Of a stretch of DNA of 64,000 bases, positions 1 to 9,258 are shown piece by piece (position 1 is the first letter of the stretch; each line of letters starts with the position of its first letter). The stretch is taken from contig NZ_CP021914.1 of NCBI RefSeq assembly GCF_002814095.1, positions 1 to 64,000 of the forward strand. The letters are read 5' to 3'. The translations under genes and the position numbers were made by a program. The notes under the pieces are model-generated. The model searched no databases and was not told the DNA's origin. It saw only the letters and a program-made list of their open reading frames with translations. This DNA comes from Sagittula sp. P11. Lineage in GTDB: Bacteria > Pseudomonadota > Alphaproteobacteria > Rhodobacterales > Rhodobacteraceae.

Positions 1-647
1 TCGGCGCGGCCATGGGCCTCTTCGTGGTGCGTGTCGGGCTGTCGCATTTCATCGCGTCATTGGCTGCGATGGTGATCGTGCGGGGCCTGTGCCTTCTGAT
101 CACCAAGGGCACGCCGCTGTCGCTGTTCAGCCTGCCGCCCGAGTTCAAGTTCGTGGGGCAGGGCAGTCTTGGTGGCCTGCCGGTGGTGGTTCTGATCTTC
201 ATCGTGCTGGCGGTGGTCTTCGACTTCCTGCTGCGCCGTTCCGCGAAGTTCCGGACGATCTTCTATACCGGGTCGAACGAGAAGGCCGCCGAGTATTCCG
301 GTATCCGTACCAAGCGCGTGATCTTCTGGGTGACGGTGCTGTGTTCCACCCTGACGGGCCTCGCGGGCGTGATCTTCATGGCGCGCTTCGGCTCGGCCAC
401 GCCGCAGTTCGGCGTCGGCATGGAGCTGAACGTGATCGCCGCGGCGGTGATCGGGGGCGCCTCGCTCAAGGGCGGGCAGGGCTCGATCTTCGGCGCGGTG
501 CTTGGGGTGGCGCTTTTGTCGCTGGTGACCTCTTCTCTGATCCTGCTCGACGTGAGCGTCTACATGCAGGACATGATCAAGGGCTTCATCCTGCTTGCGG
601 CGGTCAGCTTCGACCACCTGATGAACAAGCGCGGCAAGCGGAGCTGA
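1..647 (+). CDS. Sugar ABC transporter permease (RbsC/LsrC type), C-terminal part
   Basis: This is the C-terminal part of an inner-membrane permease of the ribose/AI-2 type ABC importer family. The reading frame is open to the window edge (codons from base 3 read Gly-Ala-Ala before the first Met at 12), so the true start lies upstream. The text shows several hydrophobic segments and the family's conserved region around 'GGASLKGGQGS' near the C-terminus, which precedes the last membrane spans. About 214 residues are visible, against roughly 320-340 for the full family. It ends 2 bases before the SorC-type regulator and is probably the last transporter gene of the operon that continues into sugar kinase, dehydrogenase and aldolase genes. 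The family call is firm. The substrate (polyol, deoxypentose or AI-2-like sugar) is inferred from neighbours only. Confidence 0.88.
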   Translation, partial: GAAMGLFVVRVGLSHFIASLAAMVIVRGLCLLITKGTPLSLFSLPPEFKFVGQGSLGGLPVVVLIFIVLAVVFDFLLRRSAKFRTIFYTGSNEKAAEYSGIRTKRVIFWVTVLCSTLTGLAGVIFMARFGSATPQFGVGMELNVIAAAVIGGASLKGGQGSIFGAVLGVALLSLVTSSLILLDVSVYMQDMIKGFILLAAVSFDHLMNKRGKRS

Positions 648-649
648 TC

Positions 650-1621
650 ATGGACCAGCTTCAGGACATCGCGCAGGTGCGCCGGATCTACACCGCACTG
701 ACGCTGCATTACGTGGACGGGCTGACACAGGCCCAGGTGGCGGAACGGATGGGGCAGAGCCATTCCACCGTGAACCGGATGATCAAGGCCGGGCACGAGA
801 TGGGCATGGTCGAAATCTCGATCCGCTCGCCCTTCCAGGACCATCTGGCACTCGAACGCGAACTGGCCGAGATCTCGGGCCTGCGCGAGGTGGTGATCGA
901 ACCCACCGCCTCCGACAACCCCGAGGCGGTGCTGGCCCGGGTCGGCAGCACCGCCGCCGAGCTCTTGGTGTCGAAGCTGAAGCCCGGCATGACCGTCTGC
1001 CTGACGGGCGGCAAGGGCGTGAGCGCCTGCGTCGCCGGGCTGCGGCAGGTGGTGCCGCTGCGCGGCATGACGGCGGTGCCCGCGACCGGACTCGTGCAGG
1101 GCAAACACTATACGGATGTGAACCACGCGGCCGCCACGCTGGCCCGGGCCTTCGGCGGCGAGGCGGTGCAAATGCTCTCGCCCATGTTCGCCGAGACCGA
1201 GGAGCAGCACGCCATGATCACCGGCATGAAGACGGTCAGCCGCGTGATGGAGGCTGCCCGCGCCGCCGACGTGGCTCTGGTCGGGATCGGCGGGCTGCGC
1301 GAAAAGGCGACATCCTATTTCGACCTGCACCGTGACGTACCCGCCGAGGAAGAGGCGCTTTATGCCTCGGGTGCGGTGGCGGAACTGATGGCGCATGTGC
1401 TCGACGCGCGCGGCGAAGTCACCGACTACGTGCGCAACCGGCTGGTGGTGGCGATCTCTCCGGCGGATCTGGCCAAGGTGCCGCTCAGCATCGGCGTCGC
1501 CGCCGGGCAGGAAAAGGCCGAGGCCATCTGCGCCGTGGTTCGCGGCGGCTACATCAACACGCTTGTGACCGACGAGGTCACCGCCCGCTCCGTGTTGGCG
1601 CGCCTGAAGGAGGCCGGATGA
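650..1621 (+). CDS. SorC/LsrR-family transcriptional regulator
   Basis: A 323-residue sugar-responsive regulator. An N-terminal helix-turn-helix lies at about residues 20-48 (LTQAQVAERMGQSHSTVNR). The remaining residues form the SorC sugar-phosphate-binding domain, which in this family (LsrR, EryD, SorC) binds a phosphorylated inducer made by the operon's own kinase. The start at 650 is 2 bases after the permease stop, and the 3' end overlaps the next start by ATGA. A longer upstream extension in this frame would run through the permease gene and is not credible. Position inside the operon suggests autoregulation. EryD- or LsrR-like function is equally possible from sequence alone. Confidence 0.9.
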   Translation: MDQLQDIAQVRRIYTALTLHYVDGLTQAQVAERMGQSHSTVNRMIKAGHEMGMVEISIRSPFQDHLALERELAEISGLREVVIEPTASDNPEAVLARVGSTAAELLVSKLKPGMTVCLTGGKGVSACVAGLRQVVPLRGMTAVPATGLVQGKHYTDVNHAAATLARAFGGEAVQMLSPMFAETEEQHAMITGMKTVSRVMEAARAADVALVGIGGLREKATSYFDLHRDVPAEEEALYASGAVAELMAHVLDARGEVTDYVRNRLVVAISPADLAKVPLSIGVAAGQEKAEAICAVVRGGYINTLVTDEVTARSVLARLKEAG

Positions 1622-3336
1622 CCCTTTCCATCGTTCCCCCCATGACCCGCGTCGCGCGGCTGGATGCCATGGACGGCGCCGCGCCGAAGGTGCTGGTGAT
1701 CGGCGGCGGTATCAACGGTGCCTCCGTCTACCGCGAGCTGGCGCTGAACGGCGTGCCGGTGATGCTGGCCGAGAAGTCGGATTTCTGCGCGGGGGCGTCC
1801 TCGGCGCTCAGCCGCATGGTCCATGGCGGGTTGCGTTACCTCGAGAACGGCGAGTTCGATCTGGTGCGAGAGGCGCTCGACGAGCGTAACCGGCTGCTCA
1901 GGAACGCGCCGCATCTCGTCGGACCGCTGCGCACCATCGTGCCGATCGACAGCTGGATCTCGGGCGCGCTGAACGCGCCGCTCAGGTTCCTCGGTCTCAG
2001 CAAGGCACCGTCGCGGCGCGGCGCGCTGCCCGTCAAGCTGGGCTTGTCGTTCTACGATCTTTACACGCGCGGCAAGGGCGGTCTGCCGAAGCATGAGTTC
2101 TGGTCCTCGGGAAAGGCGAAAGCACGATTCCCCTTCCGCCCGGAGGTGCGCTGCGCGGCCACCTACTTCGACGGCCAGGTGAGTCATCCCGAACGCGTGG
2201 TCACCGAGATCTTCGAGGACGTGGCGCGGGCCGGCTGCGACGCGGTGGCGCTGAACCATCTCGAAGTCACCTCCATCGGCACCGAGGTAGCGCTGACCGA
2301 CCGTATCGGCGGACGGAAGATCACCCTGCGCCCCGAGATCGTCGTCAACGCCACCGGAGCGTGGATCGATCGGACCAACGCTCGGGCCGGGGCGAGGGAA
2401 GACATGGTGCAGGGCACCAAGGGCGCGCATCTCGTGCTCGACCATCCGGACCTGCGCGAGATGCTCGGCGACGACATGGTGTATTATGAAAACATTGACG
2501 GCCGGATCTGCATCATGTTCTGCCTGCACGGGATGGTGCTGGTCGGGTCGACAGACATCAAGGTGCCTGACCCCGACGCCGTGCGCTGCGAGGCGGATGA
2601 GCAGGCTTATATCCTCGATGGCTTGTCCTGGGTCTTTCCGGGCGTGACCGTGAAGCCGGAACAGGTGCTGCACGTCTTTGCCGGGGTGCGTCCGCTGCCG
2701 GTCAGCGGGGCAGGGACCACCGGACAGATTCCGCGCGGACATTTCAACCGCTGGACCGAAGGCGACGTGCCGGTGCTCAGCATGATCGGCGGCAAGTGGA
2801 CCACCTTCCGTGCGTTCGGCGAACTGGCGGCGGATCAGGTGATGACCCGCTTGGGCATTGCGCGCCGCACCGGAACCGAGGCGCTGCCCATCGGAGGCGG
2901 CGCAGACTACCCGGCCGACCGCGCCCTCTGGTGCGCGCAGGTGGCCGAACAATCCGGGCTTTCGTCTGACCGTGTCGCGACGCTGCTGGAACGGTACGGC
3001 ACGCTGGCCGGGGCGCTGGGACATGCCTTTGCCTCCGAACGGATGTTGTCGGGCCTGCCGGGCTACAGCGATGCCGAGATCGACTACGTCATCGCCCATG
3101 AGCAGGTCGAACGGCTTGCCGATCTGGCACTGCGACGCACGACACTGGCGCTGGCGGGTGCTCTGGACGCTGCTGCGCTCGACGTGCTCGCCGACCGCCT
3201 CGCACAGGCAAAGGGCTGGAGCCCGGCACAGCGCGCGCAGGAACTCCACAACTTCCGCGTCACGCTGGCAGAGACACACGGGGCCGACCCGAACCGGATC
3301 GGCCTGCATCGCAAAGGGGAGGTTGCGGCGCAATGA
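1618..3336 (+). CDS. GlpD-type FAD-dependent glycerol/polyol-phosphate dehydrogenase
   Basis: A 572-residue FAD dehydrogenase of the GlpD/EryB family. The N-terminal dinucleotide-binding motif GGGINGA sits at residues 29-35. It is followed by the GlpD-typical segment 'SSALSRMVHGGLRYLE', a DAO fold to about residue 400, and a C-terminal GlpD-type helical domain. Family members oxidise glycerol-3-phosphate or erythritol-4-phosphate at the membrane and pass electrons to quinone. Start and stop both overlap neighbours by ATGA, so translation is coupled to the regulator and the kinase. Beside a kinase and two aldolases, a polyol-phosphate specific to this pathway is a more likely substrate than plain glycerol-3-phosphate, but that is inference. 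Confidence 0.9.
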   Translation: MTLSIVPPMTRVARLDAMDGAAPKVLVIGGGINGASVYRELALNGVPVMLAEKSDFCAGASSALSRMVHGGLRYLENGEFDLVREALDERNRLLRNAPHLVGPLRTIVPIDSWISGALNAPLRFLGLSKAPSRRGALPVKLGLSFYDLYTRGKGGLPKHEFWSSGKAKARFPFRPEVRCAATYFDGQVSHPERVVTEIFEDVARAGCDAVALNHLEVTSIGTEVALTDRIGGRKITLRPEIVVNATGAWIDRTNARAGAREDMVQGTKGAHLVLDHPDLREMLGDDMVYYENIDGRICIMFCLHGMVLVGSTDIKVPDPDAVRCEADEQAYILDGLSWVFPGVTVKPEQVLHVFAGVRPLPVSGAGTTGQIPRGHFNRWTEGDVPVLSMIGGKWTTFRAFGELAADQVMTRLGIARRTGTEALPIGGGADYPADRALWCAQVAEQSGLSSDRVATLLERYGTLAGALGHAFASERMLSGLPGYSDAEIDYVIAHEQVERLADLALRRTTLALAGALDAAALDVLADRLAQAKGWSPAQRAQELHNFRVTLAETHGADPNRIGLHRKGEVAAQ

Positions 3337-4874
3337 CGGGGTATCTGATCGGCGTGGACGCCGGAAACACCATGGTGAAGGCCGCGCTCTTCGACCGCAC
3401 CGGGACGACGCTTGCCGTCGCCTCGCGCAGCTCGGAAACGTTGCAGCCTGCGCCCGGCTTTGTCGAACGCGCTCCCGAAGGGCTGTGGCAGGCGGCCAGC
3501 GGCGCGATCCGCGACTGTCTGCAGAAGGCAGGCGTCAGCGGGGCCGAGGTGCTTGCGGTGGGCGCAGCCGGTCATGGCAACGGGCTCTATCTGCTGGACG
3601 AAGAGGGCAGGGGGCTGATCGGAATCCAGTCGATGGACAACCGCGCCGAAGCACTCGCCACGCAGATCGCCGCAGCCAATGGTGACGAGATCATGACCCG
3701 CGCCCAATCGCGGCCCTGGCCTGCCATGACCCCTGTGCTGCTGCGCTGGATGGCCGAGAACAAGCCCGATCTGATGGCGCGGGCGCATCGCGCGCTGCTG
3801 TGCAAGGACGTGATCGTGTTTGGCCTGACCGGGCGCATGGGCTCTGACGTGTCGGACCTTGCGGGTGCGGGACTTCTGGCGCTTCCCGCACTGCAATACG
3901 ACGACGCGCTGCTGCGCCTCTACGGTATCGAAGCGCTGCGCCCGATCCTGCCGGAGCCCGCGCAAAGCGATGAAGTCGTCGGCCACGTCACCGCCGAAGC
4001 AGCGACGGCCACCGGACTTGCAGAAGGCACCCCTGTGGTGGGTGGACTTTTCGACGTGCTGGCCTCGACACTCGGGGCGGGGACATCGCGCGCAGGCGAG
4101 GCGTCGATCGTGGCGGGAAGCTGGTCGATCAACCAGATCTTTGCGACCGCGCTGCCGGAGGAGCCACGCGCGCTGCTCGCCAGTGTCCTGGGGCGCGACA
4201 CCTGGGTCAGCTGCGAATGCTCGCCAACGTCGGCGGCCAACCTCGAATGGTTCGTGCAGACCTTCCTTTCGGCCGAGGCGAAGGCCCTCGGGGAGGACCC
4301 GTTCGACCTGTGCAATCGTCTCGCCGCAGAGTCGGACCCGGCCAGAGATCTGCCGGTCTTCCATCCCTTCCTTTACGCAGGACCCGTACCCGGCGCACGT
4401 GGCGGCTTCAACGCGGTGGGCGCCTGGCACAGCCGCGCGGACATGGTGCGCGCGCTTTACGAAGGCGTGGCCTTTGGCCACCGCGCCCATTTCGAGATCC
4501 TCGATCCCGAGCGCCGCTTCCGCACGGCGACCCTTTCGGGCGGCGCGGCGAAATCGCGGTTCTGGGCGCAGATCTTTGCCGATGCGCTGGGGATGACCCT
4601 GCACCTTTCCGACTGCGTCGAAACCGGCGCGCGCGGAGCCGCCATCGCGGCGGCCATTGGCGCGGGGCTGTTCGACAGTTTCGACGAGGCGACGCGGACC
4701 ATGGCCCGTCATGTCACCCACGTTGCCCCGGACCCCGCCGCGCAGGCGCAACTGGACACGAGATACCGGCGCTGGTGCGCCTATCGCGATGCACTGGGGG
4801 CGGCTTGGGCGGCACCTCAGGTGGACGCCTGCGAGCCACACAAGACACAAGCTGAAAGGACATCACATGGCTGA
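3333..4874 (+). CDS. FGGY-family carbohydrate kinase (LyxK-like)
   Basis: A 513-residue FGGY kinase, a usual length for the family. The N-terminal phosphate-1 motif is '[15 protein letters not shown]' at about residues 7-21. A '[10 protein letters not shown]' segment lies near residue 80, '[14 protein letters not shown]' near 235, an '[11 protein letters not shown]' segment near 300, and the C-terminal adenosine-binding region '[10 protein letters not shown]' near 410. The NLEWF and GLFD segments resemble E. coli L-xylulose kinase LyxK more than LsrK as I recall those sequences. It presumably phosphorylates the imported sugar or polyol before the GlpD-type dehydrogenase acts. The start overlaps the upstream stop by ATGA and the end overlaps lsrF by 8 bases. 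Erythritol kinase is an alternative. Confidence 0.9.
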   Translation: MTGYLIGVDAGNTMVKAALFDRTGTTLAVASRSSETLQPAPGFVERAPEGLWQAASGAIRDCLQKAGVSGAEVLAVGAAGHGNGLYLLDEEGRGLIGIQSMDNRAEALATQIAAANGDEIMTRAQSRPWPAMTPVLLRWMAENKPDLMARAHRALLCKDVIVFGLTGRMGSDVSDLAGAGLLALPALQYDDALLRLYGIEALRPILPEPAQSDEVVGHVTAEAATATGLAEGTPVVGGLFDVLASTLGAGTSRAGEASIVAGSWSINQIFATALPEEPRALLASVLGRDTWVSCECSPTSAANLEWFVQTFLSAEAKALGEDPFDLCNRLAAESDPARDLPVFHPFLYAGPVPGARGGFNAVGAWHSRADMVRALYEGVAFGHRAHFEILDPERRFRTATLSGGAAKSRFWAQIFADALGMTLHLSDCVETGARGAAIAAAIGAGLFDSFDEATRTMARHVTHVAPDPAAQAQLDTRYRRWCAYRDALGAAWAAPQVDACEPHKTQAERTSHG

Positions 4875-5757
4875 CCTCGACGACATCATCGACGGCAAGG
4901 ATTTCGGGCTGAACACACCCGCGAAGAATGAGCCGTTCTTCCTCAAGGGCGCGGGCGCCTATGACTGGGGCATGCAGAACCGGCTGGCGCGGATCTTCCG
5001 CCCCGACACCGGACGCACGGTCATGCTGGCCTTCGACCACGGCTATTTCCAAGGGCCGACCACCGGGCTGGAACGGGTCGACATCAACATCGCACCGCTG
5101 TTCGACCACGCCGACGTGCTGATGTGCACGCGCGGGATGTTGCGCACATCGGTGCCCGCATCCACCCGCAAGCCCATCGTCATGCGCGCCTCGGGTGGCA
5201 ACTCGATCATGTCCGAACTGTCGAACGAAACCATTGCCGTCGACATGGAAGACGCGCTGCGGATGAACGTGGCGGCGATGGCGGCGCAGGTCTACATCGG
5301 CTCGGAGTTCGAGCACAAATCCATCACCAACATCATCAACCTGATCGACCGCGGCAACCGGGTTGGAATGCCGACCCTCGCCGTCACGGGCGTGGGCAAG
5401 GACATGGCCCGCGATGCTCGCTATTTTGGCCTGGCCACCCGCATTGCCGCCGAGATCGGCGCGCAATACGTCAAAAGCTACTACGTCGAGGAAGGCTTCG
5501 AGAAGGTCTGCGCCGGTTGCCCGGTGCCGATCGTCATCGCGGGCGGCAAGAAGATCCCCGAGGACGAGGCGCTGGAAGTTGCCTGGCAGGCCATCGACCA
5601 GGGCGCGGCAGGCGTCGACATGGGACGCAACATCTTCCGTGCGGGCGATCCGGTGGCGATGATCCAGGCGGTGAGCGCCGTGGTGCACGATCTGCTGCCG
5701 TCGAAGCAGGCGTTCGAGATGTACAAGGACATCAGCACCCGCAAGGCGGCGGCATGA
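4867..5757 (+). CDS. lsrF: LsrF-type 3-hydroxy-5-phosphonooxypentane-2,4-dione thiolase
   Basis: A 296-residue DhnA-type class I aldolase fold protein. It aligns almost end to end with E. coli LsrF from memory, including the start 'MADLDDI-DGKDF', the block '[17 protein letters not shown]' at about residues 54-70, and 'AVTGVGKDM' at 172-180. The catalytic lysine of LsrF is at Lys203 here, in '[11 protein letters not shown]'. In AI-2 processing LsrF transfers an acetyl group from P-HPD to CoA, giving DHAP and acetyl-CoA. The start at 4867 has an AAAGGA ribosome-binding site 8 bases upstream; longer in-frame extensions run through the kinase. No LsrG, LsrB or LsrA is visible, so the true substrate may be a related 1-deoxy-pentulose derivative. 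Confidence 0.9.
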   Translation: MADLDDIIDGKDFGLNTPAKNEPFFLKGAGAYDWGMQNRLARIFRPDTGRTVMLAFDHGYFQGPTTGLERVDINIAPLFDHADVLMCTRGMLRTSVPASTRKPIVMRASGGNSIMSELSNETIAVDMEDALRMNVAAMAAQVYIGSEFEHKSITNIINLIDRGNRVGMPTLAVTGVGKDMARDARYFGLATRIAAEIGAQYVKSYYVEEGFEKVCAGCPVPIVIAGGKKIPEDEALEVAWQAIDQGAAGVDMGRNIFRAGDPVAMIQAVSAVVHDLLPSKQAFEMYKDISTRKAAA

Positions 5758-6947
5758 CGATGGGCGAGGCCGATACGCTGCTGGCCAGCCGTGTCGAAAG
5801 TTCCAGACAGCTCGGGGGCAACCCCGAGCTGGCGATGCATGGCGGTGGCAACACTTCGGTGAAGGTGGTGCGCGACGGGCGGCGGGTGTTGCACGTCAAG
5901 GGTTCTGGCTGGGATCTCGCCTTGATGGAGCCGCAGGGGATGCCCGCGCTCTGGCTCGATCCGCTGTTCGAGGTGCGGGACGGCCCCCGCCTCAGCGATA
6001 CCGAGATGGTGCGCTTTCTGCGCGCTAACCTGCTGGACCAGACTGCGCCCAACCCGTCGGTCGAGACGCTGCTGCACGCCTATCTGCCTGCGCGTTTTGT
6101 CGACCACGGCCATGCCTCTGCGGTGCTGGCGCTGGCCAACCGTCCCGAAGCCGAGCAGCGTGAGACGGTGCGCACGCTTTTTGGCGGCGACATCACCTTC
6201 CTGCCTTACGTCTTTCCCGGCTTCGATCTGTCGATTGCAGGGGCCAAAGTTGCCAAAGCGGAGCCGCAAGCGACCGGCATGTGGCTGGCGCAGCACGGCC
6301 TTTTCACCTGGGGCGACAGCGCCGAGGAAAGCCTGTCACAGTTCCACGAGGTGGTCGCCGTCTGCGAACGCCACCTCGCAGCGCGCGGTGCTGCGCTGAT
6401 GGCGCCGACCGGCCACGAGGGCAATACGGCCCTGAACGCGCTCCTGCCGCATCTGGCAGAGGCGCTGACGGGCGATGTCTTTGCCAGCCTTCACTGTGAT
6501 GCGCGGGGGGATGACCGGCTGGTCGCGCTCTCCGGACAGGACGGGATGGCCGATGCTGTGAGTCGTGGCACGGTGACCCCTGACCACGTCATTCGCATTA
6601 AGCCTTGGCCGCTTGTTCTGGATGCCGGTGCCGGCCTTGGCGCGGTCCGCGATGCCGTCGCGAACTTCGGTTCAGCGTATGAACAGTACTTCCGCGATCA
6701 TGAAACAGGCTCCGAAACCATGCTGGACGTTCTGCCGCGCGTCGTCTTCGTGCCGGGTGCGGGAGTGATTGGGCTGGGACGCACTGCCGCCGAAGCGCGG
6801 ATCAACGCGGACCTCGCCGAGCAGAACCTGCGCGTCGCGGCTTCTGCCCAGGCGATGGGAGGCTATGAGCCACTGCCGCGCGCAGAGCAGTTCCGCATCG
6901 AATACTGGGAGCTGGAGCAGGCGAAACTCCGCAGCAAGAAGGTCTAA
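5754..6947 (+). CDS. Class II aldolase (RhaD-type aldolase domain only)
   Basis: A 397-residue class II aldolase/adducin-fold protein. 'HGGGNTSVK' at residues 29-37 and a likely metal-binding set (Glu104, His108, His118, His120) match the aldolase half of the bifunctional rhamnulose-1-phosphate aldolase/alcohol dehydrogenase family. The C-terminal dehydrogenase half is absent, so this is a stand-alone aldolase. Such enzymes split ketose-1-phosphates to DHAP and an aldehyde using a divalent metal. The ATG at 5754 overlaps the lsrF stop; ATG 5760 is an alternative start two codons later. It is the last gene of the operon. Two different C-C cleaving enzymes side by side imply two branches or two substrates. 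Confidence 0.85.
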   Translation: MTMGEADTLLASRVESSRQLGGNPELAMHGGGNTSVKVVRDGRRVLHVKGSGWDLALMEPQGMPALWLDPLFEVRDGPRLSDTEMVRFLRANLLDQTAPNPSVETLLHAYLPARFVDHGHASAVLALANRPEAEQRETVRTLFGGDITFLPYVFPGFDLSIAGAKVAKAEPQATGMWLAQHGLFTWGDSAEESLSQFHEVVAVCERHLAARGAALMAPTGHEGNTALNALLPHLAEALTGDVFASLHCDARGDDRLVALSGQDGMADAVSRGTVTPDHVIRIKPWPLVLDAGAGLGAVRDAVANFGSAYEQYFRDHETGSETMLDVLPRVVFVPGAGVIGLGRTAAEARINADLAEQNLRVAASAQAMGGYEPLPRAEQFRIEYWELEQAKLRSKKV

Positions 6948-7013
6948 GGGACCCGGCCGCGATGATCGAACGCTCGCCGTGAACGCCCGCACCGTCTCAG
7001 GAGGGGCGGTCAC

Positions 7014-7028
7014 GGTTGAGCGTCAACC
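7014..7028. repeat. Short inverted repeat in convergent intergenic region
   Basis: GGTTGA-gcg-TCAACC, perfect 6-base arms with a 3-base loop, lies between the convergent aldolase and phosphatase genes (gap 6948-7154). No T-run follows, so a terminator role is weak. The rest of the gap shows nothing recognisable. Confidence 0.3.
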
Positions 7029-7154
7029 AGCTTTATGGTCGGACGTCGAAGCGCAAAGCACGCCCGCCCGAGCCGATCGGCGATTTCTGTCAGCCTTCGT
7101 GACCGGTGGACTTGCCCGAGTCCGAGATGAACTTCGCCTTGCCGAAACACCAGA

Positions 7155-7961
7155 TCACGGCCGGTTTGCGGTCCCGGCCAGTGCGGACAGTGCTTCGGCA
7201 TGCAGTTGGGCGCTGGCGGCCGCGATGACTTTTCCCTCGGAGGCCAAGGTCAAAGGACGACCCTCCCAATCCGTGATGACCCCGCCAGCCCCTTCGATGA
7301 CAGGCACAAGCGCCATGTAATCGTAAGGATGCAGGTTCATCTCGACCAGCAGATCGACATGGCCGGAGGCGAGCAGACCGTAGGCATAGCAATCGCCGCC
7401 GAACCGCCGCATCGCCACCTTCTTCGACAACGCTTCGAATCGCTCAAGCCCCGACGGATCGAAGCTGTCGGGACTGGTTGTGTAGAGGATCGCCTCGGAC
7501 AGGTGCTGCCGCCCGCTGGTCTGGCACGGGCTGCCGTTGAACAAGGTGGGTTTGCCACTTTGGCCGGTCCAGCGCTCGCCCGTAGGCGGGATAGAGATCA
7601 CCCCGATGTCGGGTACACCGGCGGACAGGCAGGCGATGAGCGTGCCGAAGCTGGGCATACCCGAAAGAAAGCTCTTGGTGCCGTCGATCGGGTCGATGAC
7701 CCAGACCCGGTCGGCGTCCAGCCTGGCGTCTTCGTGCTCTTCTCCCAGGATGCCATGCGCGGGGAAGGCTTCGGCGATGTGACGCCGCATCGCGGTTTCG
7801 ATGGCGCGGTCAGCCTGCGTGACGGGTGAAGCGTCTGCCTTTGACTCGATATCCAGAGGCTTGCGGAAATAGCGCATCGCCATGTCGTCGGTCGTGTCCG
7901 CCAAGGCCCCCGCGAACTCTGCCAGCCGGTCCGTCTCGGAGAGGTGGGGATGGGTCTGCAT
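7155..7961 (-). CDS. Inositol-monophosphatase-family phosphatase (HisN/SuhB-like)
   Basis: A 268-residue metal-dependent phosphomonoesterase of the IMPase superfamily. Visible metal-binding motifs are GEEHED at residues 73-78, DPIDGTKSF at 90-98, and the C-terminal 'ALVPVIEGAGGVITDWEG' block that carries the last metal aspartate region. The length is normal. The start at 7961 has a GAGGAA site about 8 bases upstream. It is transcribed divergently from an ABC importer of the 2-aminoethylphosphonate/sugar-phosphate-binding type. This suggests that it dephosphorylates an imported organophosphate in the cytoplasm. A histidinol-phosphatase (HisN) role is the main alternative, since HisN belongs to the same family, but no his genes are nearby. 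Confidence 0.88.
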   Translation of the reverse strand: MQTHPHLSETDRLAEFAGALADTTDDMAMRYFRKPLDIESKADASPVTQADRAIETAMRRHIAEAFPAHGILGEEHEDARLDADRVWVIDPIDGTKSFLSGMPSFGTLIACLSAGVPDIGVISIPPTGERWTGQSGKPTLFNGSPCQTSGRQHLSEAILYTTSPDSFDPSGLERFEALSKKVAMRRFGGDCYAYGLLASGHVDLLVEMNLHPYDYMALVPVIEGAGGVITDWEGRPLTLASEGKVIAAASAQLHAEALSALAGTANRP

Positions 7962-8165
7962 GAAAATTCCTCAGTTCCGGGGGCCGGCAGGCTGCGGGCG
8001 TCCGCTTTGAAATTTAAACGTAGACAAATGCCACAAAAACGCAAGACTACACATATTACCCCAAGCCCGGCATCGGGCGAGATAATCAGAACGGGTCTCG
8101 GAAAAGGCCCGCGGACGACCCGGGCGCAGGTCCGGACCTGGATGTGGACCAACAAGGAGATGATC
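7962..8165. promoter_or_regulatory. Divergent promoter region, phosphatase / ABC importer
   Basis: A 204-base gap between divergently transcribed genes. It contains an AT-rich stretch at about 8007-8060 that stands out from the GC-rich surroundings and is a plausible promoter and DeoR-operator zone. No clear palindrome was recognised. Confidence 0.4.
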
Positions 8166-9173
8166 ATGAAGACCTGGATTCCGACCACCGCACTGTCGCT
8201 GGCAGCCCTCGGCCTCGCCGCGCCGGTGCTGGCTGACGAACTGACTGTCTACACCGCGCTCGAAGAAGAAGAGATCGCAGCCTATGTGGAGGCCGCTCAG
8301 GCTGCCATGCCCGACACCGAAATCAACGTGCTGCGCCTGTCCACCGGCAAGCTGGGCGCACGGCTGCTGGCCGAAGCGGGCAATCCGCAGGCCGACGTGA
8401 TCTGGGGCTGGGCGGTCAGCGCCATGATGGATCCCCAGATCCTCGAGATGCTGGAACCCTACGCGGCCAAGGGGGCCGACGTGCTGCCCGAAACCTTCCG
8501 CGATGCGGACGGCAAGTGGTTTGCCCCCATCGGCTACATGGGTGCCTTCTGCGTGAACACTGCCCGGCTTGAGGAAAAGGGCCTGCCCATGCCGTCCAGC
8601 TGGGCGGACCTCGAGGATCCCGCCTTCAAGGGCGAGGTGCTGATGCCCGACCCGAACTCCTCCGGGACCGGCTACCTTCATGTGAACGCCGTGCTGCAGA
8701 GCATGGGCGAAGAGGCCGGCTGGGCGCAGCTGGAAGCCATCGACCCGAACATGGCGCAGTACACCTCCTCCGGTTCCAAGCCCTGCAAGTCGGCCCGCGT
8801 TGGTGAATACACTGTCGGTATCTCGCTGGCCTTCACCGCGATGCAGTCGATCGAGGAAGGCTACCCGCTGGCGATGGTCTTCCCCGAAGGCGGAGTCGGA
8901 TACGAGCTGGAGGCCTCTGGCCTGATGGCAAGCACGGACAATCCGGAAGGGGCGAAAGCCTTCCTTGACTGGACCATGTCGGACGAGGCCATCGGGCTCT
9001 ACCAGCAGTACAAGGCGCTGATCACCGTGCCGGGCGTCGATGCCTCTGCCGCAGCCGAGGCCGCCGGGCTTCCCGCCGATATCTCGACGATCCTCGCGGA
9101 TATCGACTTCGTGAAGGCCGCGACCGACCAGACGGCAGTGAAGGAAGAATGGAAAGAGAAGTTCGGCCGCTAA
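8166..9173 (+). CDS. ABC transporter substrate-binding protein, 2-aminoethylphosphonate/sugar-phosphate type
   Basis: A 335-residue periplasmic binding protein with a cleavable signal peptide (about residues 1-22, ending 'APVLA'). The start at 8166 is set by AAGGAGA just upstream; an in-frame ATG at 8160 overlaps that site. Features shared with the FbpA-like organophosphate binders (2-aminoethylphosphonate PhnS/AepX, hexose-phosphate AfuA) are 'LTVYTALEEEE', 'PQADVIWG', 'MPDPNSSGTGYL' and 'SSGSKPCK'. The last motif is characteristic of binders of small phosphorylated or phosphonated organics. The ATPase, a two-domain permease and a DeoR regulator follow directly. A phosphorylated polyol or sugar is favoured over a phosphonate because a phosphatase, not a phosphonatase, lies next door. 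That is inference. Confidence 0.85.
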   Translation: MKTWIPTTALSLAALGLAAPVLADELTVYTALEEEEIAAYVEAAQAAMPDTEINVLRLSTGKLGARLLAEAGNPQADVIWGWAVSAMMDPQILEMLEPYAAKGADVLPETFRDADGKWFAPIGYMGAFCVNTARLEEKGLPMPSSWADLEDPAFKGEVLMPDPNSSGTGYLHVNAVLQSMGEEAGWAQLEAIDPNMAQYTSSGSKPCKSARVGEYTVGISLAFTAMQSIEEGYPLAMVFPEGGVGYELEASGLMASTDNPEGAKAFLDWTMSDEAIGLYQQYKALITVPGVDASAAAEAAGLPADISTILADIDFVKAATDQTAVKEEWKEKFGR

Positions 9174-9182
9174 GGCCTGGCA

Positions 9183-9206
9183 TCGGGGCGGCATTGGTCG
9201 CCCCGA
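9183..9206 (+). repeat. Intercistronic hairpin after substrate-binding protein gene
   Basis: TCGGGGCG (9183-9190) and CGCCCCGA (9199-9206) form a perfect 8-base stem with an 8-base loop, 10 bases after the binding-protein stop. There is no T-tract. Such hairpins often stabilise the abundant binding-protein mRNA relative to the downstream ATPase and permease. Confidence 0.5.
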
Positions 9207-9258
9207 CCCTTTGCAGGCGGTCGCGGGCCGCCTGTACGCCCAAGGAAAGCAAGACCCA

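Noticed and set aside
89-649. Long reading frame running from 89 into the SorC gene
   Set aside because: It overlaps the ABC permease gene in another frame and has arginine/glycine-rich composition; the SorC homology starts at 650.
1549-3333. 594-codon minus-strand frame opposite the GlpD-type gene
   Set aside because: It is a GC-skew shadow of the real plus-strand gene; the translation has no family features.
3084-4850. 588-codon minus-strand frame opposite the kinase
   Set aside because: Same reason: a shadow frame with a His/Arg-rich low-complexity translation, while the plus strand has a clear FGGY kinase.
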